From: an uncultured Flavobacterium sp.
GTDB taxonomy: Bacteria > Bacteroidota > Bacteroidia > Flavobacteriales > Flavobacteriaceae
Length of the DNA stretch: 64,000 nt
Assembly: GCA_913061465.1 (NCBI GenBank)
Contig: CAJXSU010000003.1
Location: 22,360 to 86,359 of the forward strand
Direction: 5' to 3'
The notes beneath the pieces are model-generated. The model saw nothing but the letters and a program-made list of their open reading frames with translations, had not been told where the DNA came from and ran no database searches. Within the stretch, counting starts at the first letter, position 1. Each line of letters opens with the position of its first letter. Shown here in pieces: positions 8,892 through 16,468 of the stretch. The translations under genes and the position numbers were made by a program.

Positions 8892-9980
8892 TTATTTTTT
8901 AATAAACTTTCTAGTGATTGAACTACTATTATTAGATATTTTAACAATATAAATACCTCTATTGATAGAAGAAATATCAAGTTGAGAGTTTTCAGGGTAT
9001 ATAGTCTTTTTAAGTAGTTCTTTGCCTAGAATGGAATATATCTTAACTGTTACCCTTTCTTTATTTATAATTTGAATATAATTACCAACAGTAGGGTTTG
9101 GATATATAGACGTTTGGTTATTTAGTGAATACTCTGGATCTGAGAGTAATGCGCCCCAAATTAAATCAACATATTCTGGGTAATCTATAAAAGGATTTCT
9201 ATTTCCCTGAAAGTTATATGCTTCATTATTTCTCTTTATTTCACGTGCGCTTACAGGGTCATCATTATGCCATTTGTAAAGTAATTGTAAATACCATACC
9301 TCATAAACTTGATTGTTAGTCCCATTTAATGGGTTATTAGTTATTGTGTGATTATCCCATGAATTATCAGTTACCTCGTCTTCATATCTCACAGCAAAAT
9401 ACAATAGCATTCTAGCAATATCTCCTTTAAATTCATCTATGGGTTCAAAAACGATCCCAGAATATGATCCAAAAGTATTTTGACCAACTTTTGAACCATT
9501 ATTTGAGATCCAAGTATCATTAGTAACTTCACCAAAAGGATAATTTGCCCTCCTATTATTTACATAACCGTCAGTTGGAACAACATGATGAATATCTGTT
9601 CTCATAGGAAGTTGCTCATTGAAAAAACCTTGAGGAAAAATATGTTCACGGTTGTAGCAATCATTTTCAGAATTATAGTTTCCACAGGTTCTGTTGTTAT
9701 GATTGTAATTATAGGAATCACTACCTGATGAATTTTCTGAATACATGTCTAAAACAGTATTATCATTTTCATAAAATGAATCATTATCACTAAGAATATA
9801 GGCATCATATAAAGCATTATATCCTTGATCTATATGGCCATTTGAAATGATTGATTTTAATTGTGTTTTTAATGTATATCCATTTCCTGTAGCAGAATTA
9901 TAATAGCCAGGTGGGATTTGGGCATAAGAATTTATTCCTAATGTGATTAAGACAAATGTTAGTATTTTTTTTGTAATCAA
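8892..9980 (-). CDS. Secreted endonuclease I family nuclease with T9SS sorting domain
   Basis: This 362-residue exported nuclease of the EndA/NucM/Bsn type cleaves DNA, and perhaps RNA, non-specifically outside the cell. It has a signal peptide ending near SYAQ (20), a His-Me finger catalytic region with NREHIFPQ (His113), DIHHVVPTDG (129-138) and NNRRANYPFGEV (141-152), and a type A sorting tail starting SIYPNPTVGN near residue 292. The start is TTG at 9980, the only start codon available after an in-frame stop. It overlaps the TGA of the upstream nuclease gene as TTGA, which suggests translational coupling. It is a shorter paralogue of its neighbour, without the fibronectin and lamin-tail modules. 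Confidence 0.92.
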   Translation of the reverse strand: MITKKILTFVLITLGINSYAQIPPGYYNSATGNGYTLKTQLKSIISNGHIDQGYNALYDAYILSDNDSFYENDNTVLDMYSENSSGSDSYNYNHNNRTCGNYNSENDCYNREHIFPQGFFNEQLPMRTDIHHVVPTDGYVNNRRANYPFGEVTNDTWISNNGSKVGQNTFGSYSGIVFEPIDEFKGDIARMLLYFAVRYEDEVTDNSWDNHTITNNPLNGTNNQVYEVWYLQLLYKWHNDDPVSAREIKRNNEAYNFQGNRNPFIDYPEYVDLIWGALLSDPEYSLNNQTSIYPNPTVGNYIQIINKERVTVKIYSILGKELLKKTIYPENSQLDISSINRGIYIVKISNNSSSITRKFIKK

Positions 9981-12121
9981 ATTTTGATAATTTTTGTTGA
10001 TAAAGACATTCCCTTATGAGAAAATTTAATAAAATAAATACCTTTAGATAATGCTGAAATATCTAATATAGAATCTATTTGATTAAGTTTTGTATGAATC
10101 AATTTTTTTCCAAAGATACTAAATACTTCTACTTTTACATCTTGGTTAAATTTAATATTTAAAAAACCGTCTGAAGTTGGATTTGGATATACAGATAATT
10201 GTTTCCACTGAACTTCTTCAGTACTCAGAGTAAGATGAGTTCCACCGATATCATCAAAAGTATCCATAGGGAAAATTTCCCATTCAGTATCGAGATCAAA
10301 ATTGATATTAGGTTCAACTACTGTTGACTTCCTTCTCAGTGTTTTATCTTTTGCAAAATTTGAGCTACCTCCTCCAAATTCACCTACAATGTCAATTAAA
10401 ATATCATCTTTGAATAAGCCAACAGGATCATTTCCATTAAAGTTTAAAGGTTCTCCATAATTAGTACTTTGGTTATTAGCAACTATTATATCAGCCTGAT
10501 CTAAAAGGATTTGAGAATTTGCATTTGCATTTATAATGACGATAACATCTCCTACATTAATTGTTCCAGTTAAATCAAATCTTTCTGACCATTCACCACC
10601 GCCATTACTATCTCTTCTTAGGTTGTATCCATCAAGTTCAACAGGTGATGTTATTAAATTTGCAATTTCAATCGCTTTGTTATTACTACTGCCCTCCACA
10701 TACTCTGAAATTAAAAGCTCCATGGGAGTATTTGAATTACCGTCAGTTGTTGTTGCATTTACAGGAGCACTTTGTGCAGATGTATTATTAACTTCATCAA
10801 CTGCCTCTAGAGTTACGATATAGGTTGTAGATGCTGTTAAACCATTAATAATATAAGTGCTAATATTAATCATATCATAGAAATTATTATCAATGTAAAT
10901 ATTATAATGAATAACTTCTGTATTGTCTGAAGATGGATCCCAAGTAATCTTAAATGAGACATCGGTTTCGTCACTAATAACAATATTTGTAGGAACTGAA
11001 GGAGCTTCAATATCTTCCTGTGTTGTTACTGATAATGGTGAGCTTTGTGCAGATATATTATCTGCAATATCTCTAGCTGATACAGTAAAATCATATGTGA
11101 TATTGGAAGATAGTCCAGTAATTGTATAGTTTGTATTTGAAGTTGAGGTTTCTAAATTTCCATCAACATAAATATCATAACTACTAACTCCCACATTGTC
11201 AGTAGAAGCATTCCATGAGAGTTCAATCGAATATGTAGTAGTATTAGCGGCAGTTAATCCAGAGGGCACTGAAGGGGCTTCAGTATCTGTATTCGAGTAA
11301 ATACCCCAAATGTCTTCAGCTTCTGGTCCACCCCATATTCTTGTGGCTAACCTTGGATTATCTATAAATGGATTTCTATTTCCTTGTGCATCAGAATTAG
11401 AAGTGTTTTCATGGTATGGATTACGTTGTTTTTCAATATCTGAAACTGGGTCAACAGCATTCCATTGTAAAAACAAATCAATCATATCATCTGGAGTGTC
11501 TGTATTGCTTCCAATTCCAACATTAGATGGTAGAGTTCTATCATCATATCGTAGATACATATACATGATAATTCTTGCTACATCACCTTTCCATTCATCA
11601 CCAGGATACCAACCAGTTCCTGTTGCCCCAGAATTTCCAGATCCTTCTATAAATTTTTTATTTCCTCTTGAAGAATTTCTTTGTGAATCACAAGGTCTTA
11701 AATTATGTGCATCTGCATAGGGAGGGCCATTTGTTCCATCTTCGTCTAAATCTGGTGTAGCTAAAGAGGTAGGGTATACATGTTCTCTATTCCATAGACC
11801 ACTGCAACTACTTGATGTGCAATTATCATTAATATTTCTTTCGCGATCATTTGTGCTATCTGCGTCAGATCCGTTTTCAAATCCATAAACAAGTAATACT
11901 TCATCACTATCGATAGGGTTCATGTCAGTAACCATTACAGCATTCCATATGCCTGGAGTATATGATAAATTGTTTGTATGGGTTGTTATAATTTTAGTTG
12001 CTAAAGCTTCTTTTAAACTTATTCCTGTAAGATTTAAATTCACATCATTATAATAGCTTTCTTGAGCTAGAATAAATATTGAATACAAGCTGATACTTAA
12101 AAAAAGTAATTGTTTTTTCAT
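9977..12121 (-). CDS. Secreted endonuclease I with fibronectin III, lamin-tail and T9SS domains
   Basis: A 714-residue exported nuclease. After a signal peptide (about 1-20) comes an endonuclease I domain (about 25-275) with NREHVYPTSL (His114), DAHNLRPCDSQRN (137-149) and the conserved NPFIDNP. Two fibronectin type III domains follow (about 285-370 and 375-462, each starting EAPSVP), then a lamin-tail domain (about 468-625; begins MELLISEYVEGSSNNKAIEI). It ends with a T9SS type A sorting domain (SVYPNPTSDG to the C-terminus). The extra modules probably position the enzyme on the cell surface or on extracellular matrix. The gene leads a two-gene unit with the smaller nuclease and overlaps it by 4 bases. 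A dyad at 12147-12164 lies just upstream. Confidence 0.93.
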   Translation of the reverse strand: MKKQLLFLSISLYSIFILAQESYYNDVNLNLTGISLKEALATKIITTHTNNLSYTPGIWNAVMVTDMNPIDSDEVLLVYGFENGSDADSTNDRERNINDNCTSSSCSGLWNREHVYPTSLATPDLDEDGTNGPPYADAHNLRPCDSQRNSSRGNKKFIEGSGNSGATGTGWYPGDEWKGDVARIIMYMYLRYDDRTLPSNVGIGSNTDTPDDMIDLFLQWNAVDPVSDIEKQRNPYHENTSNSDAQGNRNPFIDNPRLATRIWGGPEAEDIWGIYSNTDTEAPSVPSGLTAANTTTYSIELSWNASTDNVGVSSYDIYVDGNLETSTSNTNYTITGLSSNITYDFTVSARDIADNISAQSSPLSVTTQEDIEAPSVPTNIVISDETDVSFKITWDPSSDNTEVIHYNIYIDNNFYDMINISTYIINGLTASTTYIVTLEAVDEVNNTSAQSAPVNATTTDGNSNTPMELLISEYVEGSSNNKAIEIANLITSPVELDGYNLRRDSNGGGEWSERFDLTGTINVGDVIVIINANANSQILLDQADIIVANNQSTNYGEPLNFNGNDPVGLFKDDILIDIVGEFGGGSSNFAKDKTLRRKSTVVEPNINFDLDTEWEIFPMDTFDDIGGTHLTLSTEEVQWKQLSVYPNPTSDGFLNIKFNQDVKVEVFSIFGKKLIHTKLNQIDSILDISALSKGIYFIKFSHKGMSLSTKIIKI

Positions 12122-12146
12122 TATTTTTTAAATAAAAATTAATAGT

Positions 12147-12164
12147 TACTCAATTTCTTGAGTA
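12147..12164. repeat. Inverted repeat upstream of the nuclease pair
   Basis: TACTCAA (12147-12153), loop TTTC, TTGAGTA (12158-12164): a perfect 7-bp dyad ending 26 bases before the nuclease ATG at 12121. It could be an operator or a hairpin in the mRNA leader. Confidence 0.35.
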
Positions 12165-12210
12165 CATCTTAAAACAAAACTTTTTCAATGCATTTTTTTT
12201 TCACTTTTCA

Positions 12211-12246
12211 CATCTTTTGATAAAGATGTTGAGCATGTGATGCTCA
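12211..12246. repeat. Two tandem hairpins after the RsmB-type gene
   Basis: CATCTTT-TGAT-AAAGATG (12211-12228) and TGAGCAT-GTG-ATGCTCA (12230-12246) are two adjacent perfect 7-bp stems directly after the stop at 12248. On the minus strand no U-run follows, so this is not a classical intrinsic terminator. An mRNA 3'-end stabiliser or a factor-dependent terminator is possible. Confidence 0.5.
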
Positions 12247-12247
12247 C

Positions 12248-13459
12248 TTATTTCCGCTCTAATTGAGCCATATAAAACCCATCAAAACCAGAGGTATGAG
12301 CTAATACTTTATTGTCTTTAACTAATTTAAAATCTTTTCCTGATTCTGAAGCTAAAAATTCAACTATTTGATTCTGGTTTTCAGATGGAAGAACGGAACA
12401 GGTAGCATAGACTAATTTTCCACCTTGTTTTACCATCTTAGCATATTGTTGTAGGATTTCTTGTTGTACCTTTTTTATATTTTCAAGAAATTCGGGTTGA
12501 AGTTTCCACTTAGAATCAGGGTTTCTTCTCAAAACACCCAATCCTGAACAAGGTGCATCAATTAATACTCTATCAGCCTTACCGTATAATTTTTTAATAG
12601 GTTTAGTAGAATCTATGACCCTTGTATCTATGTTATGAACTTTATTTCTTCTCGCTCTTACTTTAAGTTTTCTTAATTTACTTTCGTAAATATCCATGGC
12701 AATAATTTGTCCTTTATTTTTCATAAAAGATGCTAAATGCAATGTTTTACCTCCTGCACCAGCACAGGTGTCAATTACTTTCATTCCAGGCTCTACATCT
12801 AAATATTCTGCAACCAATTGTGAGGAGGCATCTTGAACCTCAAAATATCCATTTTTGAAAGCTTCTGTTCTAAAAACATTTGCTCGTTCAATTAATCTCA
12901 GTGCATCTTCATGGTTGGGAATAAATTCAGTAAAAATACTTTCTTCATGAAGTATTTTTTGAAGTTCTTTTTTGGTGGTATTTAACGTGTTGGTTCTTAA
13001 AATAACTTCTGCTTGTTTATTAAGAGCAGCTAGTTCTTTTGTCCATAATTCTTCTCCAAGTTCAGATATAGCAAGGTTATCTATCCAATCAGGAACAGAT
13101 TCTCTAAATTTTCGTATTCTCGATAATTCATCAAACCTCCCTTTAATTCTCCGCGTGGGAGTGGGCTCAATTTGATTCCAATCTGGTAAAGCAATACCCT
13201 TTAAGACACACCAAACTGAAAATATTCTCCATAGATTATTTCTGTCAAAAGGTTCTTTAACAGTTGCAATTTCAGCATAAAGTCGTTTCCATCGTACAAT
13301 TTCATAAATTGTCTCTGCAACAAATTTACGATCGCGACTTCCCCATCGTTTATCTCTTTTTAGTGCTTTTTCAACTGCTTTGTCTGCGTAAACACCTTCA
13401 TTAAAAATATCACGGATACTATCTATAACGGTATATACTAAGTTTCTATGTAACCTCAA
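12248..13459 (-). CDS. 16S rRNA (cytosine-5)-methyltransferase, RsmB/NOP family
   Basis: A SAM-dependent RNA m5C methyltransferase of 403 residues, probably acting on 16S rRNA in the cytosol. An N-terminal NusB-like or RNA-binding helical part (1-110) precedes a Rossmann methyltransferase fold. Motif I is VIDTCAGAGGKTLHLA. The two active-site cysteine motifs are LIDAPCSGLGVLRRNP and YATCSVLPSEN. The end, FDGFYMAQLERK, is typical of the family. The most likely start is TTG at 13459 (MRLHRNLVYTVID). No ATG is available nearby, and a TATCTTTG promoter element lies 20 bases upstream. The gene stands alone between the nucleases and the divergent recG. The exact modified base cannot be fixed from sequence. 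Confidence 0.9.
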   Translation of the reverse strand: MRLHRNLVYTVIDSIRDIFNEGVYADKAVEKALKRDKRWGSRDRKFVAETIYEIVRWKRLYAEIATVKEPFDRNNLWRIFSVWCVLKGIALPDWNQIEPTPTRRIKGRFDELSRIRKFRESVPDWIDNLAISELGEELWTKELAALNKQAEVILRTNTLNTTKKELQKILHEESIFTEFIPNHEDALRLIERANVFRTEAFKNGYFEVQDASSQLVAEYLDVEPGMKVIDTCAGAGGKTLHLASFMKNKGQIIAMDIYESKLRKLKVRARRNKVHNIDTRVIDSTKPIKKLYGKADRVLIDAPCSGLGVLRRNPDSKWKLQPEFLENIKKVQQEILQQYAKMVKQGGKLVYATCSVLPSENQNQIVEFLASESGKDFKLVKDNKVLAHTSGFDGFYMAQLERK

Positions 13460-13478
13460 TATTAAAAATTTAATGCTG

Positions 13479-13486
13479 CAAAGATA
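13479..13486 (-). promoter_or_regulatory. Promoter -7 element of the rRNA methyltransferase gene
   Basis: TATCTTTG on the minus strand matches TAnnTTTG exactly, 19 bases before the TTG start at 13459. It supports that unusual start. Confidence 0.5.
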
Positions 13487-13609
13487 ACAATAGACTTTGA
13501 GTAAAAAACCTTAAATGTTTTTCTTTTTTGGGTATCTTTTTTTCATTTTTTTTTTATCACAAAAAAAATTAATTTAATATGATTAAATTCGCTTCAAATA
13601 GTCTGATTG

Positions 13610-15706
13610 ATGAATTTAAATAACCCTATTTATTACATTAAAGGTGTCAGTAACGTTAGGGCTAGTTTAATTTCTGCTGAACTTGGCTTAACTAAAATTA
13701 TTGACTTACTTCATTTTTTTCCCTACAGGTATATAGATCGGACTAAGTTTTATAAAATAAATGCGCTTATAGATAATAATTCTGACATTCAAATTATCGG
13801 AAGAATTACTTCCATTAAAACAATTCAACAAAAAAAAGGAAGTAGATTAATAGGGAAGTTTCAAGACGAGACAGGAACTATGGACTTAGTTTGGTTTAAA
13901 GGCCATAAGTGGTTGAAAGATGCTATTAAAATTAATACTCCCTACGTTATTTATGGTAAATTAAATCATTTTAAAGGAAATTTTTCTATTGTTCATCCTG
14001 AGATGGACTTATTAGAAGATCACAAAAAAAAAATACAAACTAAATTACAGCCAGTATATTCTTCAACGGATAGGTTAGTAAATAGTGGATTAAGTAATAA
14101 AATTTTTAGAGGTTATATTCAGAATATTTTACTTCAAATATTTGAGCAAATTCAAGAAAGTTTATCCACTGAACTAATATCTAATCATGGTCTTATTGGG
14201 AAAAAAGAGGCTTTATTAAATATTCATTTTCCTACATCATCAGAAATGTTAGAAAGAGCTCAATTTCGATTGAAGTTTGAGGAACTTTTTTTTATTCAAT
14301 TACAACTGATTCGTAAAAAAATCATTAGAAAAAATAAAATTAAAGGATATGTTTTTGCTAAAGTTGGAACTATTTTTAATGAATTTTACAATGAATATCT
14401 ACCTTTTAAACTTACCAACGCTCAAAAAGTAGTGCTTAAAGAAATTAGAAATGATGTTGCTTCTAATACACATATGAATCGTTTATTACAAGGAGATGTT
14501 GGCTCAGGGAAAACAATTGTAGCTTTATTAGCGATGTTGTTAGCTATAGATAATGGCTTTCAAGCCAGTATTATTGCTCCAACAGAAATTTTAGCTACTC
14601 AACATTTTAAAGCAATTGATGAATTATTAAAGAAATTAGATGTTTCTGTTGCTTTATTAACAGGCTCTAGTTCAGTAAAAAAAAGAAGGGAAATTCATGA
14701 AAGTTTAGAGAATGGAAACCTAAATATATTAATTGGAACACATGCATTATTAGAGGATAAAGTTAAATTTCATAATCTTGGAATTGCTATCATAGATGAA
14801 CAGCATAGGTTTGGTGTTGCACAACGTTCTAAAATGTGGCAAAAGAATACGTTACCTCCACATATCTTAGTAATGACAGCGACACCTATTCCTAGAACCC
14901 TTGCCATGAGTGTCTATGGAGATTTGGATATTTCTGTAATTGATGAATTACCACCAGGTAGGAAAGAGGTGAAAACTGTGCATAGGAATGACAATAACAG
15001 ATTAGCTGTATTTAAATTTATGAAGCAAGAAATAGAAAAAGGTAGACAAGTCTATGTTGTATATCCGTTAATTCAGGAATCTCAAGCCATGGATTATAAA
15101 GACTTAATGGATGGATATGAGAGTATTTCAAGAGAGTTTCCTGTGCCAAAATACCAAATCAGTATTGTTCACGGTAAGATGAAAGCAACTGATAAGGAAT
15201 ATGAAATGCAACGTTTTGTAAAAGGACAAACTCAGATAATGGTTGCAACTACTGTAATAGAGGTAGGAGTTAACGTACCAAATGCTAGTATTATGGTAAT
15301 TGAAAGTTCAGAACGTTTTGGTTTGAGTCAATTGCATCAATTAAGAGGTAGAGTAGGTCGAGGGGCAGATCAGAGTTATTGTGTTTTATTATCTAGTTTT
15401 AAATTATCAACTGAGGCAAAAACAAGATTGAAAACTATGGTGGAAACATCAGATGGTTTTAAAATTGCTGAGGTAGATTTAAAATTGCGTGGTCCTGGGA
15501 ATATGATGGGTACCCAACAAAGCGGTGTGTTAAATTTAAAAATTGCTGATGTAGTAAAAGACACCCCCATACTTTACAAAGCGAGAAATTCAGCTATAGA
15601 AATTTTGCAAGAGGATCCAAATCTTTCAAAAATTAAAAATAATATAATTCAAAAAACATACGCTGAGATTTCTAAAACAACAGGAGCTTGGTCAAATATC
15701 AGTTAG
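13610..15706 (+). CDS. recG: ATP-dependent DNA helicase RecG
   Basis: RecG remodels stalled forks and branch-migrates Holliday junctions and R-loops. The protein has 698 residues. The wedge/OB domain lies near 55-150 (IIGRITSIKTIQQKKGSRL). Helicase motif I is GDVGSGKTIVALLA, motif II is the DEQH-type box IIDEQHRFGV, motif III is VMTATPIPRTLAMS, and motif VI is QLHQLRGRVGRG. The C-terminal TRG region (KLRGPGNMMGTQQSG) is present. I chose the ATG at 13610. A TTG directly before it is also in frame, but homologues start at the equivalent MNLNNP. The last 8 bases overlap the convergent tag gene, leaving no room for a terminator between them. Confidence 0.97.
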   Translation: MNLNNPIYYIKGVSNVRASLISAELGLTKIIDLLHFFPYRYIDRTKFYKINALIDNNSDIQIIGRITSIKTIQQKKGSRLIGKFQDETGTMDLVWFKGHKWLKDAIKINTPYVIYGKLNHFKGNFSIVHPEMDLLEDHKKKIQTKLQPVYSSTDRLVNSGLSNKIFRGYIQNILLQIFEQIQESLSTELISNHGLIGKKEALLNIHFPTSSEMLERAQFRLKFEELFFIQLQLIRKKIIRKNKIKGYVFAKVGTIFNEFYNEYLPFKLTNAQKVVLKEIRNDVASNTHMNRLLQGDVGSGKTIVALLAMLLAIDNGFQASIIAPTEILATQHFKAIDELLKKLDVSVALLTGSSSVKKRREIHESLENGNLNILIGTHALLEDKVKFHNLGIAIIDEQHRFGVAQRSKMWQKNTLPPHILVMTATPIPRTLAMSVYGDLDISVIDELPPGRKEVKTVHRNDNNRLAVFKFMKQEIEKGRQVYVVYPLIQESQAMDYKDLMDGYESISREFPVPKYQISIVHGKMKATDKEYEMQRFVKGQTQIMVATTVIEVGVNVPNASIMVIESSERFGLSQLHQLRGRVGRGADQSYCVLLSSFKLSTEAKTRLKTMVETSDGFKIAEVDLKLRGPGNMMGTQQSGVLNLKIADVVKDTPILYKARNSAIEILQEDPNLSKIKNNIIQKTYAEISKTTGAWSNIS

Positions 15707-16253
15707 TGTTCCATTTTGGGTTTTCTTTTAAAATTTTTTCATAAATAATGCAGTTTTTTTGATGAGCTCCTTTTAAGTATCCTGTACTCATTAAAAATTC
15801 ATTAGTAATCTCTCCTCCGGTAAATTTAAATGTTTTCTTAAATAATTTCACCCATTCGTCTCTTGTCTTTGGATGATTATTATCTAGCCATGATTGAAAA
15901 GAACCAAACTTTTTTTGAATTTGTATTATAATTTGAGCATTATAAATAACTGCATTTATTTTAAGTCTATTTCTTATAATTCCTGTATCATTTAATAATC
16001 GTGTACGTGCTTTATCATCATAATTAGCAATTGTTTTAATTGAGTAGTTTGAATAGGCTTTTCTAAAATTATCTTGCTTATTTAGAATGGTATTCCATGA
16101 CAAGCCTGCTTGATTGATTTCTAAAATTAACCTACCAAATAGCTCATTGTCAGAATCTAAGGTATATCCATATTGAGTATCGTGATAAATTTTATGAACA
16201 TTATTTTTATCTAAGTTTTTTATGTAATTGCAATAGGTAGTTTCATTGGCCAT
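15699..16253 (-). CDS. tag: DNA-3-methyladenine glycosylase I
   Basis: Tag removes 3-methyladenine from alkylated DNA, starting base-excision repair. At 184 residues it has the usual length. The zinc-snap ligands are all present: Cys8, His24 (IYHDTQYG) and the C-terminal pair His164/Cys168 in GAHQKNC. The catalytic glutamate region LILEINQAGLSW (Glu45) and the DTGIIRNRLKI helix are also conserved. The gene converges on recG and overlaps its end by 8 bases. An AAAAGAGT/ACTCTTTT dyad lies 30 bases upstream of the ATG. It could contribute to control, but no Ada-type site is recognisable. Confidence 0.95.
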   Translation of the reverse strand: MANETTYCNYIKNLDKNNVHKIYHDTQYGYTLDSDNELFGRLILEINQAGLSWNTILNKQDNFRKAYSNYSIKTIANYDDKARTRLLNDTGIIRNRLKINAVIYNAQIIIQIQKKFGSFQSWLDNNHPKTRDEWVKLFKKTFKFTGGEITNEFLMSTGYLKGAHQKNCIIYEKILKENPKWNTN

Positions 16254-16282
16254 AAATAAATGAAATTCGTGGTTTTTATTAA

Positions 16283-16304
16283 AAAAGAGTGTTTTTACTC
16301 TTTT
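16283..16304. repeat. Inverted repeat upstream of tag
   Basis: AAAAGAGT (16283-16290), loop GTTTTT, ACTCTTTT (16297-16304): a perfect 8-bp dyad in the divergent tag-pheT region. It may be an operator or a leader hairpin; its function is unknown. Confidence 0.3.
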
Positions 16305-16439
16305 AGGTCTTAAGATAGTTATTAGTTTTTTATGTTCTTAAAATAGATGTAAAGAACAATATTATTTTTATAAAACAGATATTAAATTTTACTCTTTGTA
16401 AATTCTTAAAAATCTTCCCTAAAAAACCTTTAATTTCTT

Positions 16440-16447
16440 TAAATTTG
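16440..16447 (+). promoter_or_regulatory. pheT promoter -7 element
   Basis: TAAATTTG matches TAnnTTTG, 21 bases before the pheT ATG at 16469. Confidence 0.5.
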
Positions 16448-16468
16448 CAACTAAATCTAAAACATTAG

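Noticed and set aside
11310..11720. Open frame of 136 codons opposite the large nuclease gene
   Set aside because: It is fully antisense to the conserved catalytic domain, has no family features, and is a shadow frame.
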